From Syntrophaceae bacterium (GTDB lineage Bacteria > Desulfobacterota > Syntrophia > Syntrophales > UBA2185): 34,736 bases of DNA. Of the stretch, positions 23,994 through 32,895 are shown one piece after another. The notes under the pieces were generated by a model. It made no database searches and had not been told where the DNA came from. It worked only from the letters and a program-made list of their open reading frames with translations. The stretch lies in NCBI GenBank assembly GCA_003142295.1, contig PLLV01000235.1:33856-68591 (forward strand), written 5' to 3'. The first letter of the stretch is position 1. Every line of letters begins with the position of its first letter. A program made the position numbers and the translations under genes.

Positions 23994-25697
23994 TCACCTT
24001 TTAAATCCCTCGCGCGCCAGATAATCCTGTGCCGCTTTGAGTCCCAGCCATGCTGCGGATATCATGTCCTGGAGGGATTCATCAAAGGCCCATAGTTCCT
24101 CGTACGCCCGTGCACGGATGTAGTAAGCCATGGCCTCCTTCCGATTAATGGCGATGGCCATGCTGCAATACTCGACGGTCTGAGAAAAATTTCCCAGTTT
24201 CCCATAGGCTATACCCCTGTAGAGATAGGGCTTCGTATCTTTCGGGGCCAGTTTCATGACCTTGTTGAAATCCTCGATTGCCCTTTCATACTCGCCCAAT
24301 TCCCAGAAGGCTATCCCACGGTAGAGGTAGCCCGTAGCATCAGCGGGTTTCATCTCCTTTATTTTTCTGAATTCGCGAATGGCCCTCGCATAGTTTTCTC
24401 CGTCTCCGTAAAACTTCGTGAGGGAACCGTAGTCCAGGATTTGACTCGGGTTAATCTCTAAGGCCTTCTGGTAATCGCTTAACGCTTTTTTATGATTACC
24501 CAGACGACCGTAAGCAATAGACCGGAGCAGATATACCCTTTCATCCCGTGGATTCATTTCCAGAACGACGTCATAGTCCTTGATTGCATTATCATAGCGG
24601 CCGGCAGCCCAGTCAGCCACGCCTCGACCATAATAGGCGCTCACCTGTTTCGGATTACGTGTGATGAGGCTGTCATAGTACTCTTTGGGCGTATCTCTCT
24701 TTCCCAGTTTCTGGTAAGCCTGGTCAAGGCTTGCTTTTGCTTGCGGATGTTTCTCATTCTTTTCGACAGCACGGTGATAATCATTAATGGCAAGGAGAAG
24801 GTTGCCGGTTTTCTCATAGATCCTTCCCCGTTGATAGTAGGCCTCGGAAGATCCGGCGTTGATTTCAACAGCCCTTGTGCAATCCTCCAGTGCCTTATCG
24901 ATATCTCCCATTTTCTCCTCAAGAGCGGCGCGTTTGAGGTACAGGGACTCTTCCCGGGGGCTCAGTTCTATGAGCCTGTCCAAATCCCCTTTGGCTTTTT
25001 GGTATTCGCCTATTTTCTCAAGGATCCTTTCCCGGCAAAAGTAGAAGAACTTTTCTTCTTTCTGAAGTTCGATGGCCTTCGTGAAGGCCTCTGCTGCTTC
25101 CCGGTCCTTGTCCGAGATGAGGAGCCTGTATCCCTCGAGGCATAAGTTCCAGGCAATGAGATCATCAACAGCGCGGCGATATTGCTGTTCCCCCGATGCA
25201 TCCCCGCCTTTGGAAGAGAGTTTCTTTCGCAGACCGTCAATCTTGATAAGCGCCGCTTCCAGCTCTCTTCCGATCTCCACCAAGTCCTTGCTCCTTTGGG
25301 AATCCTTCCGGAGCGAATTCAAAGCCTTCACAAGGGCCGGGGGGTCAGTCGCTGTTTTTGCACTGAAGGAAAAAGATTTTCCATCCTTACTTTCTGAAAC
25401 CGTCTCCACCGGGACCAGCGCTGATACCATAGATCGGATCTCTTTTTGGCCAAGGAGAAACAGCCTTGCCTCTGTATGTTCCAGGAGATAATTCCCGAGT
25501 TCACTGTAGAGAAGCCCTTCTGCCTGTGCACGGCCAATGGCCTTCGCGCATGCCTCGTTGTCCAGTTCACTCGCCCGATAGGTGTATTTCTTTTCAAAGG
25601 TCTTTGCTTCAGCGAAGACAGGGCTCATGATGAACTGGAGCAGCAGTATCATGATTAAAACGGAACACTTGATATTAATCGGAGTCTTCCAGTTCAT
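23994..25697 (-). CDS. Exported TPR-repeat protein
   Basis: 567 residues. A signal peptide (LIMILLLQFIMSPVFAEA) ends near residue 31. Residues ~35-130 form a compact domain of unknown type, followed by a short charged/coiled linker (DLVEIGRELEAALIKIDGLRKKL). From ~185 to the end are about ten tetratricopeptide repeats with the canonical spacing of W/Y, L, G, Y, A and P (AYGRLGNHKKALSDYQKALEINP is one unit). TPRs scaffold protein complexes; here this happens in the periplasm or on a membrane. It stands alone in the region with no operon partner, and its specific role is unknown. Confidence 0.85.
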   Translation of the reverse strand: MNWKTPINIKCSVLIMILLLQFIMSPVFAEAKTFEKKYTYRASELDNEACAKAIGRAQAEGLLYSELGNYLLEHTEARLFLLGQKEIRSMVSALVPVETVSESKDGKSFSFSAKTATDPPALVKALNSLRKDSQRSKDLVEIGRELEAALIKIDGLRKKLSSKGGDASGEQQYRRAVDDLIAWNLCLEGYRLLISDKDREAAEAFTKAIELQKEEKFFYFCRERILEKIGEYQKAKGDLDRLIELSPREESLYLKRAALEEKMGDIDKALEDCTRAVEINAGSSEAYYQRGRIYEKTGNLLLAINDYHRAVEKNEKHPQAKASLDQAYQKLGKRDTPKEYYDSLITRNPKQVSAYYGRGVADWAAGRYDNAIKDYDVVLEMNPRDERVYLLRSIAYGRLGNHKKALSDYQKALEINPSQILDYGSLTKFYGDGENYARAIREFRKIKEMKPADATGYLYRGIAFWELGEYERAIEDFNKVMKLAPKDTKPYLYRGIAYGKLGNFSQTVEYCSMAIAINRKEAMAYYIRARAYEELWAFDESLQDMISAAWLGLKAAQDYLAREGFKR

Positions 25698-25939
25698 TAA
25701 TTCAGCCTCTCAAGGTCGGTCAACGATTATCCTCCAGAACCTCTATGGATGGCGATTGTGGAAAGGTGAATTTCTATTTTCCCTTCATTTTCTTTGTTTC
25801 TTGCGTCTCCCTGAATGTGAGGGCCAAATTAAGCTGCTTGATTGCTCTCTGGCAGTCTAATATGGCCGCAGCCTTGTGGCCGCCATGATTTAGGAAGTGT
25901 TCGACAGTCGGCAGGACTTTTATTCTGCTTTGCGGAATA

Positions 25940-26320
25940 TCAGGAGTCAACTTTGTAAATGTTTTTTTCTACGAGCAGCTCTGTCGCCCTTTTGAGCCTC
26001 AAGGAGAGTGTTCGTAAAATTACCTGAAAATATTGTGACAGCTTGTTGTATTCTGTGTCTAAGAAAGCGCGATCGATGAGCCCGACCGTTGTTTCTCCCA
26101 CTGCCCGTGCTGTGGCAGTTCTGGGAATACGGGCTAGAAAAGCTATTTCTCCGAAGACATCCCCGGATTGTAAGACCACGATGACGGCCCTTCCTCCTTT
26201 AACTGCCTTGGACAGTTCCACAGCACCGGATTCTATCGCATATATCCAATCACCATGACTCCCTTCCTCAAAAATAATCTGGCCATCCTGATAGGTTTCG
26301 TATGTTGCGATGGGTATCAT
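25940..26320 (-). CDS. Stand-alone cyclic-nucleotide-binding domain protein
   Basis: 126 residues, essentially one CAP_ED fold. The beta-roll reads YQDGQIIFEEGSHGDWIYAI and SGAVELSK. The phosphate-binding cassette GEIAFLARIPRTATARA keeps the Gly-Glu and Arg-Thr-Ala residues expected for cAMP/cGMP binding. The C-terminal helix ends without any helix-turn-helix, so it is not a Crp/Fnr regulator. It probably acts by contacting a partner. AAGGAG precedes the ATG by 9 bases. The gene is short but complete. Confidence 0.85.
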   Translation of the reverse strand: MIPIATYETYQDGQIIFEEGSHGDWIYAIESGAVELSKAVKGGRAVIVVLQSGDVFGEIAFLARIPRTATARAVGETTVGLIDRAFLDTEYNKLSQYFQVILRTLSLRLKRATELLVEKNIYKVDS

Positions 26321-26448
26321 TTTTACATACTCCTTGAAAGTTTCCTCGATTTAACTGTTTTATCGTTTATAAGAAATAATGGTTGAGAAGGTTTATTTGT
26401 GCAAGCTTGCCTTCCTGTATACCTTCAGGAAGACGCCGTTGACTTCTT

Positions 26449-26581
26449 GAGACTTTTGCAAAACTGCATAAAACCAGCAATTTTGTCATTCCGGCGAAAG
26501 CCGGAATCCAGTATTATCAAGTATTTCCTAGATTCCGGGTCAAGCTCGGAATGACGAATAGAGGAGTTATGCAAAGGTCTC
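26449..26581. mobile_element. MITE-like element with 16-bp inverted ends and TTCTT target duplication
   Basis: The ends are GAGACTTTTGCAAAAC (26449-26464) and GTTATGCAAAGGTCTC (26566-26581), 14 of 16 matching as inverted repeats. TTCTT flanks both sides (26444-26448 and 26582-26586). The interior is a large hairpin, GTCATTCCGGCGAAAGCCGG against GGGTCAAGCTCGGAATGAC. There is no coding capacity, so a transposase acting in trans is implied. Confidence 0.75.
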
Positions 26582-26600
26582 TTCTTATCTTTCACTGACT

Positions 26601-26981
26601 CTAATGGTCAGGTTTCGCCGGAAGCTCTTTTTCATCGCCTATGCCAGGAAAGCTTCTTTTTCCTATTTTATAGGCGTCTGCCACAGAAAAGAGCCAACAG
26701 CATAAAACAAATAATAAGATAAGCCTAAGATAAATCCCACTATGTGCGGAATCAATACTGGCGAGATTAGAGATTGTCTCCATGTCAGCGATTCCGCCTC
26801 CACTCTGAATTGCCTTAAGACTTTCCAGGGCGCTGACAGTCACTGTTCCGATAATTATGCCGAGCGCCAATAGTACAAGTATCAGAATTGTGAGACCCCG
26901 CTTGTACCTCTTAAGATAAATCTGACCCAAGCCGGGAAACACAAAGCCTGATAATAAGGCGGCCTTAATAGCAGTTTTCAT
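26601..26981 (-). CDS. Small membrane protein with TM2-like N-terminus
   Basis: 126 residues. FPGLGQIYLKRYKRGLTILI is the Pro-Gly-x-Gly-Gln-Tyr motif of TM2/DUF5683-type proteins, leading into the first helix (residues ~28-50). A second helix lies near 88-105 (LRLILLFVLCCWLFSVADAY), ending in the ADAY-type turn typical of this group. The tail is polar. The role is unknown. It ends 20 bases from the MITE right end, and the gene seems intact. Confidence 0.75.
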   Translation of the reverse strand: MKTAIKAALLSGFVFPGLGQIYLKRYKRGLTILILVLLALGIIIGTVTVSALESLKAIQSGGGIADMETISNLASIDSAHSGIYLRLILLFVLCCWLFSVADAYKIGKRSFPGIGDEKELPAKPDH

Positions 26982-27177
26982 GTGTCATCTTCTATCAGTA
27001 TCATTGGTCAACCTACGGTACTTATCATACCATATTCTTAAAGGGGAATGCTGCTATTTTCTTGTTAGGAAAATACCTCAAACATCAGCGCGGAGCTTTC
27101 ACTTATTTCCCGTCATACTTTGCGATAAAGGACAAGACGGAAAAACCGATGCCGGACCAAAATAATGTCTCTGCACC

Positions 27178-28050
27178 TTACTCATTGGGATTATAGAGTC
27201 TTTCCTTTTTCGGCGCTATCCCTTTTTCCTTTGACCTCGTTTCTACGAACCAGTCTATCAGCTCTCGGGCAATACTTATCTTGCCGGGTATGGTCGGGAG
27301 TCTTTCAGGATCAAACCAGCCTGCATCAGCGATCTCCGCCTCGTCAATCTTGATCTCGCCGCTCTCATATTCTGCGGTGAAACCTATCATCAGGGAATCA
27401 GGAAAAGGCCAGGGCTGGCTTCCGAAATAACGGATATTCTTGACCCTGATACCGACCTCTTCATCTATCTCGCGTTGTACCGCTTCTTCGAGCGTTTCGC
27501 CCGGTTCGACAAACCCTGCGAGGACGCTGTACAGCTCTGAAGTGAATCGTTTAACCCGTGCTAGGAGCACCCTATTCTCCCTTTCTACAAGAACGATGAC
27601 TGCAGGAGAGATGCGGGGGAAAATCAATAATTCGCAACACGGGCACTCTTTGGCGATCATGCCTCTTGCACGAATCGTTTCCATTCCGCAGTACCCGCAA
27701 TATCTTGTGGTCCTGTCCCACTCAATCATATGCACCGCTTTCATTGCTATCCTGTGGAGGAATTCTTCAAGGCGTCCGTAAAGATACCTTAACCCGCGAA
27801 AAGCCATTTTGTCGGGAACAGAAGCGGTCTCGGAAATCTCAGTACAATAGCAGTGGCGTCCGGCAAGGGTCCCAAGATACCATTCCCTGATCGGTTCTAA
27901 CCCGAGCTCCGCCGGATTTGTGAAACACGGGACAGAGATTTTTTCTCCTGCCTCTGCAACCATCATCTTGTCGGACATAAACACGAACCACCACGCCGGT
28001 TCTAACTTTTTCGGCGGCGCTTCAACTGAAGGGATAAGTCTATTTTCCAT
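27178..28050 (-). CDS. nudC: NADH pyrophosphatase (NudC, Nudix family)
   Basis: 290 residues. An N-terminal alpha/beta region is followed by a four-Cys zinc ribbon (CGYCGMET, ECPCCELLIFPR) and the Nudix box GFVEPGETLEEAVQREIDEEVGI, all catalytic Glu present. The NudC-diagnostic SQPWPFPDSLM follows. The enzyme hydrolyses NAD(H) to NMN(H) and AMP and may remove NAD caps from RNA. No strong ribosome site is visible. It is monocistronic or follows the GNAT gene at a distance of about 80 bases on the same strand. Confidence 0.93.
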   Translation of the reverse strand: MENRLIPSVEAPPKKLEPAWWFVFMSDKMMVAEAGEKISVPCFTNPAELGLEPIREWYLGTLAGRHCYCTEISETASVPDKMAFRGLRYLYGRLEEFLHRIAMKAVHMIEWDRTTRYCGYCGMETIRARGMIAKECPCCELLIFPRISPAVIVLVERENRVLLARVKRFTSELYSVLAGFVEPGETLEEAVQREIDEEVGIRVKNIRYFGSQPWPFPDSLMIGFTAEYESGEIKIDEAEIADAGWFDPERLPTIPGKISIARELIDWFVETRSKEKGIAPKKERLYNPNE

Positions 28051-28131
28051 AGTTTAAATTTTAGCCTTTTTTCCTATTTAGTTGTGAAAAAGATTCGAGG
28101 ATTCCGATGCAGATAATTAGTTTGACTGCTT

Positions 28132-28656
28132 TCACATCAGTACTTTCGAGAACACCAGCTTATCATCACCGATTCGGTAAAAATCCTTGATACGTGCCGC
28201 CAGTTGGTAACCGTTCCTCTCATAAAACCGTATGGTTGCGCCGTAAGATTCCTGCGATGACGTCTCAATGAGGAGCATGCGCCCGCCTTGCTTTATGACT
28301 TCATGTTCGACATATTCCAAGAGATAGCGTCCAATTCCCTTCTTCTCGGCCGCTGGATCGACTACGATCCAGTACAAATCATATACGCCCTGCGTCAGGG
28401 GAATCGGACCGTAACAAGCGAAGCCCCGTAACATGGGATTGCTCTTTCCGTATTCAAGGACGGCGAAGATGTAGCCGCTCGCATCTCCTTCTTTAATGGC
28501 CTCATCAACCAGTTCCAGCGCAGTCTCTATCTCGACATCATTGAATTTGCCCGATGAAACAACCATCTCTTCGATTCGGGATCTGTCGCGCGGTTCCAGT
28601 TGACGGATTCGTTTCTCTTGATCCACTTTTCTTTCACTCCGATACCGTGGCATCAT
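28132..28656 (-). CDS. GNAT-family N-acetyltransferase
   Basis: 174 residues. The acetyl-CoA motif is clear: YWIVVDPAAEKKGIGRYLLE, followed by GGRMLLIETSSQESYGATIRFYERNGY, the classic beta5/alpha4 of the fold. The first ~20 residues are basic and polar and may not all be translated; a GTG at codon 12 has a GGAG 10 bases upstream. The substrate is unknown. The same strand continues to nudC. Confidence 0.85.
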   Translation of the reverse strand: MMPRYRSERKVDQEKRIRQLEPRDRSRIEEMVVSSGKFNDVEIETALELVDEAIKEGDASGYIFAVLEYGKSNPMLRGFACYGPIPLTQGVYDLYWIVVDPAAEKKGIGRYLLEYVEHEVIKQGGRMLLIETSSQESYGATIRFYERNGYQLAARIKDFYRIGDDKLVFSKVLM

Positions 28657-28839
28657 CTACACACCCGAAGCTATATTTGACAGCTTAATCCCAAGGATAA
28701 GGTTACACATAGTTTGCTTCCCCGATCCTTGTACCATATTTTAAACAAGAAAACGTCGGTTATCAATTGTGCGGCCTCAGCCGTAATCCGTGTCCCAAGA
28801 ACGTCGATAAGGCAAACGATTGCGAATATCATGGAGGGA

Positions 28840-29355
28840 TCAGTTCTTCACGACTTCCAGAGCCAGATCGATCTCATCCGCTTGAGACTTCGCGGGGCTC
28901 CAGCGCAGCTTCCATTGATGCTTTGGTGTTTGCCGCGGCGTGGCGACATCCGGAGTGCGGTATTCAGCCCACGCGACAAAATCGAGCCACCAGTCCAGTA
29001 CCGCCTTGTAACCCCACAGGTGAACCTTGCTGGCCACACCCGGGTGCGCAACAAGCAACAGGTCATATACATCCCATTTGACTGCCTCTCCGGGCTGTAT
29101 GGATTCCACGATTTTTGATCGGGAGAGGGCATCAGTGGCATCATGAATTATACCGCGTTCTTGCGCAAACGTGGCATGCGGAACAACACCGATCAATGTC
29201 GCATGGCCGGTATTCGCCATCGAGAGCATCGCCCGGGTAAACGCAATCTCTCTGCCCCCGTTCACCTGAAGTTTTGAAGGAACCGCTTGCAGGAAAATCT
29301 CCAGGCATATTTCTTGGCTTTTCGTCTTGGTTTCCGCAGCCTTTGTGTCTGGCAT
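28840..29355 (-). CDS. Unknown conserved-looking soluble protein
   Basis: 171 residues with no signal peptide or membrane segment. GGGAG stands 9 bases before the ATG, and the frame has a protein-like composition, unlike the overlapping plus-strand ORFs, so I take it as real. Visible features are an alpha/beta pattern (GREIAFTRAMLSMANTGHATLIGVV), a His-rich middle, and a Trp-rich end (GYKAVLDWWLDFVAWAEYRT). I do not recognise the family. It stands alone between the GNAT gene and a gene-poor stretch. Confidence 0.6.
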   Translation of the reverse strand: MPDTKAAETKTKSQEICLEIFLQAVPSKLQVNGGREIAFTRAMLSMANTGHATLIGVVPHATFAQERGIIHDATDALSRSKIVESIQPGEAVKWDVYDLLLVAHPGVASKVHLWGYKAVLDWWLDFVAWAEYRTPDVATPRQTPKHQWKLRWSPAKSQADEIDLALEVVKN

Positions 29356-29903
29356 AATTGCATACTCCCTTCTGACTCATTGCCGATCTGACATTTTGTT
29401 CAAGGTATTTCTCAAGAAATCTACGGCAATTATCGGCATGGCTTAGTCAAGGCGCTACCCACCTCTTAATCATATAACCCATCCTAACTACTTTTACCAC
29501 ATTTTGAGAGAGACTCATGACATTTTATTCCATCGCGCTGAACTGTTCTCATTTGCCGGAGGTGCAACTTTTCTGCTTATCTCCGGCAGATATATCGGGT
29601 AAATCTTCAGGCCATCTTCTCGACGAGCCTTCCCAGATAAAGGCGGATTCTTTGCCGATATTTATCGTGTATTTCCTTGAGATCCTCTTCACGATTTGTC
29701 CATCTTTCATTCTCCCTTCGGTTCAGCTTTTTGTTTCTGCGCGTTTTTTGGCTTTCACACATTTGGACGAAACGGGAACCAAAATTGCGATCGAATATTG
29801 GCAGGAAAAGAATTCTCATAAGAGAGATAAGGCAGGGTCAGAAACGGCATTGCCTTTTTTATTGCTGAATTTTAACGCTTACTGTGCGGAAGATTAAGAA
29901 AAT
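29356..29903. other. Gene-poor stretch of about 550 bases
   Basis: Two overlapping ORFs exist (plus 29517-29897; minus 29607-29819), neither with a ribosome site. The minus one ends in a charged helix-like segment (NREEDLKEIHDKYRQRIRLY) that could be a fragment of a small basic protein. I see no RNA gene or repeat. Confidence 0.4.
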
Positions 29904-30713
29904 CTAAGGCGTCCTGGTGAGGCGGAATCCGATGTAGCGGGTCATGCCGGCCGGGTTGGAGTATAGACGATGAGCCGAACGGCTGTACTTGGCGCCGTCG
30001 CTCCAGCAACCGCCCCGCATTACCCTGTACGTACCCGATGAAGGGCCGGAAGGATCCGAAAGGCGGCTCCTCCAGGAATAATCGTCGAACCAGTCCTGGC
30101 ACCATTCCCATACGTTGCCGTGCATGTCGTAGAGACCCCACGCGTTGGGGGCAAAACTTCCGACGCGTACCGTCTTATCCCTGTATTCTCCCTTCGGACA
30201 GCCGGAAAGAGGGTAATTGCCATTATAGTTCGCCTGATCCGTGGAAAGACAGTTTCCCGTATAGAAGGGTGTTGTCGTCCCAGCCCGGGCTGCGTACTCC
30301 CATTCCGCCTCTGTGGGCAGTCTATACTTGTCTGTTCCCTCCGTCTTGTTGAGCTTCCGGATAAAGTCCTGGGCATCGTTCCAGGAGACCTGCTCTACAG
30401 GACAATCATCGCCGCAGTTCTTAAATTCTGAAGGATTGTTCCCCATGACCTTCTTCCATTGTCCCTGGGTAACCTCCGTGGTCTGCATGTAAAAGGGTTT
30501 GCTGATCTTGACCTTGTACTGCTTCTCATTACTCGACCGCTCCGGTTCATTGTCAGGTGATCCCCTCTTAAAAGTCCCCGCCGGGATGAGGACAAACTTC
30601 GCTCCGATGGTGGGGCTCGTGAAAACCTGTTCATCTGCTGCCAGGTATGAGAGAGGAATGAACAAGGCAACCAGAAAAAAGATCAGGATAATTCGCAAGA
30701 AGGCATATTTCAT
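29904..30713 (-). CDS. Exported SUMF1/FGE-fold protein
   Basis: 269 residues. A signal peptide (LRIILIFFLVALFIPLSYLA) is followed by the formylglycine-generating-enzyme-like domain: FVLIPAGTFKRGS, TTEVTQGQWKKVMG, PVEQVSWNDAQDFIRKL, YRLPTEAEWEYAARAG, GLYDMHGNVWEWCQDWF, RVMRGGCWSDGAKYSRSAHR and GFRLTRTP. The second active-site Cys of true FGE is not at its expected place (SRSAHR), so sulfatase-maturing activity is unlikely. Most such bacterial homologues are non-catalytic or have other roles. Extra Cys pairs (KNCGDDCP, GNCLSTD...GCP) suggest disulfides in the periplasm. Confidence 0.88.
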   Translation of the reverse strand: MKYAFLRIILIFFLVALFIPLSYLAADEQVFTSPTIGAKFVLIPAGTFKRGSPDNEPERSSNEKQYKVKISKPFYMQTTEVTQGQWKKVMGNNPSEFKNCGDDCPVEQVSWNDAQDFIRKLNKTEGTDKYRLPTEAEWEYAARAGTTTPFYTGNCLSTDQANYNGNYPLSGCPKGEYRDKTVRVGSFAPNAWGLYDMHGNVWEWCQDWFDDYSWRSRLSDPSGPSSGTYRVMRGGCWSDGAKYSRSAHRLYSNPAGMTRYIGFRLTRTP

Positions 30714-30929
30714 CGGCTTGTACTCTTACTTTAAAATTCGATGCCCCTCTTATACATTAACCGTGCACAAATCACAAGACATGTTGTAAATCTCTATTTG
30801 ATATGTTTAATCGACGGACATATTTAGAAAAACAATGCTTCAGAAATTATCAGATCGTTGATTTCATCTACAACTCAGCGACTTTCAATTTGGAATTTAG
30901 GTAAGGATTATTGTATGTAACCGGCATTT

Positions 30930-31136
30930 TTAGAGCAGACAAAAGTCGATGTGCAGATCGCCACAATCGAGATACAGATCAATTACCTGCTGAAGATAAG
31001 GTCGCCAGAATCCGTACTGCCGGGAGAAATCCGCATCATAGATACGGACAAAGGTTTCAAAATAGTCCTCCACGCAGCGGTAATAATCGGATAACTGCGG
31101 GTTCCGGGGACGATAAGCAGCGGCAGGAGCGGACAT
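30930..31136 (-). pseudogene. IS91-like transposase, N-terminal remnant
   Basis: 68 residues from ATG 31136, preceded by AAAGGAGAG. The sequence YYRCVEDYFETFVRIYD and RQYGFWRPYLQQVI...YLDCGDLH is the region just before the zinc-binding domain of IS91-family transposases. It breaks off after GDLH, before the Cys-rich domain and the catalytic HUH part, so it cannot transpose. The insertion-sequence ends are not visible. Confidence 0.7.
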
Positions 31137-31278
31137 GACTTCTCTCCTTTGAGAAAATCAAACCGCTCTACAATAGAATCATTCAAGGCTACAGCACAGC
31201 CCTTCCTATTTTCAGGCTTAGTAAATTTCAAACCTTCTATCGTTGCACCGGCCATCAGCCCGGCATGGCAGTCTCCTG

Positions 31279-31953
31279 CTATTTCACGGTATACCCGCGG
31301 CCATCGAGGCAGGCACCCATCGCCCGCTGATAGTCCGCGTTTTTCTGGGTCATCTGAGCCTGGGGGATGCCTCCGGGCGGCTGAGTCGGATCATAGCCAG
31401 CCTGGCCCACACCCCAGCGGTGGCATTCGTATCGATCATTGGCCTGCTGCTGTTCGCTTTGCCCTTTGCGTGGATAGATGAACAATTGTGCTGCTGACGG
31501 TGGTGGCTCAATAACGTCGCCTTTTGGCGGTTCAACTACCATATAGCCGTCCGGGCTTTGAGCGTAATAGGCTTCGTTGGCATAGTAGTAAGGCATGCCG
31601 CCTACCCAGATAGTCGTGTAATACGGAGGCAAAAAAGGGACTACAATACCGATCGGGGGAGCAATGATTTCGAAGCGCGGACCATAAGGACGGTACCAGA
31701 CCCCTCCGAAGAAGAAGAGCCGCGTCCCGCGGTGAACCACAACGTGGTGGCCTGTGGGCAGCGCATCAACGAAATGGCCGCGAGAGGGATAGTGATGGTT
31801 ATGATTATAACGCGAATCCACGAATTCGTGAGCGCGGAAATCCCGCTGATCTGCGTTCACCACCTGCATGAACCCGAACAACACGACGGCTAAGAACATT
31901 GCCAACATGAGGCCTACTGTAAAGAATCGACTCCTATTGAGAATATATGACAT
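31279..31953 (-). CDS. Exported protein, Tyr/Pro-rich (DUF6515-like) plus a Cys-containing C-terminal module
   Basis: 224 residues. A signal peptide or membrane anchor covers residues ~12-34 (VGLMLAMFLAVVLFGFMQVV). The middle, FFFGGVWYRPYGPRFEI...PPIGIVVPFLPPYYTT...GGMPYYYANEAYY, is the Tyr/Pro-rich pattern of DUF6515-type envelope proteins. From ~157 the C-terminal module reads FIYPRKGQSEQQQANDRYEC and ends RAMGACLDGRGYTV, with two Cys. The same module occurs, split, in the next gene. CGGAGG lies 8 bases before the ATG. The function is unknown, probably envelope. Confidence 0.82.
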   Translation of the reverse strand: MSYILNRSRFFTVGLMLAMFLAVVLFGFMQVVNADQRDFRAHEFVDSRYNHNHHYPSRGHFVDALPTGHHVVVHRGTRLFFFGGVWYRPYGPRFEIIAPPIGIVVPFLPPYYTTIWVGGMPYYYANEAYYAQSPDGYMVVEPPKGDVIEPPPSAAQLFIYPRKGQSEQQQANDRYECHRWGVGQAGYDPTQPPGGIPQAQMTQKNADYQRAMGACLDGRGYTVK

Positions 31954-31995
31954 GACTATTGCCTCCGTAAACTCAGGATAGAATCTTATTGTCCC

Positions 31996-32619
31996 TCACT
32001 GAACGCTATACCCGCGGCCTTCAAGGCAGGCAGACATGGCCCGCCGGAAGTCGCCCGCATTGCCTTCATATCGAGGGTCGAGCGCTTGATCGCGGTTGGC
32101 ATAGGCTTCCTGCAATTGCTGGGCATACTGCTGTCTTGATGCGTCTGATGCAGCGCCGGCAACGGCCCCCGTTCCTGCGCCGATCAATGCACCGCCCGCT
32201 GCGTGTCGCGGTCCGGCTATTAACGCGCCGAGCACCGCACCTGCCACAGCGAGGACGGCGGTATCATGACCGGGTGGGGGCATGGGCACCACTTTAACGC
32301 GCCTCTGAGGCGGGATGGACGACTTACTCGGATCGAAGCCGGTTTGTGTCATTGCCCAGTTGTAACATTCATAGTGGTCACGTGACTGTTGCTCGGTTGT
32401 CTGGCCGGCTTTCGGATAAAAATAGACTTGGGTAATGGGAGCTCTTGGGCTTCCGCCGGTATCTCCGGGCATGGGTCGTGAAACCTCGCGATACGGCGCA
32501 GGATAACATCCGGCCAACGCCAAGACTGTGAAGACAAGGAAAAGCCGAAGACCAGCTCTTGATACCCGCTTTTCAGGTACATGTTTGTCTGTCAACACCT
32601 TACTCATTGACATCATCAT
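31996..32619 (-). CDS. Lipoprotein with glycine-zipper domain
   Basis: 207 residues. The lipobox LALAGC marks a lipoprotein with Cys at ~38. A first half-module FYPKAGQTTEQQSRDHYECYNW comes at ~68-90. A glycine zipper (VAGAVLGALIAG, AAGGALIGAGTGAVAGAA) occupies ~125-160, and the second half-module RAMSACLEGRGYSV closes the protein. Glycine zippers insert in or pack against membranes. AAGGAG precedes the ATG. It lies just upstream of the DUF6515-like gene on the same strand (42-base gap), so they are probably one operon. Confidence 0.85.
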   Translation of the reverse strand: MMMSMSKVLTDKHVPEKRVSRAGLRLFLVFTVLALAGCYPAPYREVSRPMPGDTGGSPRAPITQVYFYPKAGQTTEQQSRDHYECYNWAMTQTGFDPSKSSIPPQRRVKVVPMPPPGHDTAVLAVAGAVLGALIAGPRHAAGGALIGAGTGAVAGAASDASRQQYAQQLQEAYANRDQALDPRYEGNAGDFRRAMSACLEGRGYSVQ

Positions 32620-32842
32620 TTACATTCTCCTTCGTAGCGGAACGCCACAAAAACCATCGAGACAAAGAGGACGGCTACTCGCGTTACTGCTAATTTCTTT
32701 ACTCTTTTCATGACCATTAAATCTGTTTTATGCATCTAAAGCAAAGGGTGTGCCAATTTAATCATGTTAGAGTGTAACACATTGAATTTAAAGAAGCATT
32801 TTTCATTTACGGGAGATCGGGACAATTCTCTCCCGGACAAAA

Positions 32843-32895
32843 GGTGGATAGAAAGTATACGATTTAAATACCCACCTGTGAACAAAATATCCACC
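32843..32895. repeat. Inverted repeat GGTGGATA-N37-TATCCACC
   Basis: Perfect 8-bp arms at 32843-32850 and 32888-32895, separated by 37 bases. The half-site resembles the inner part of a DnaA box (TTATCCACA), though the flanks differ. Confidence 0.6.

Noticed and set aside
28714-29118. Overlapping plus-strand ORFs of 134 and 104 codons
   Set aside because: They oppose the minus-strand 171-residue gene, which has a good ribosome site and protein-like composition.
31149-31497. Plus-strand ORFs of 110 and 84 codons
   Set aside because: Antisense to the DUF6515-like gene and the leader of the IS91 remnant; no support.
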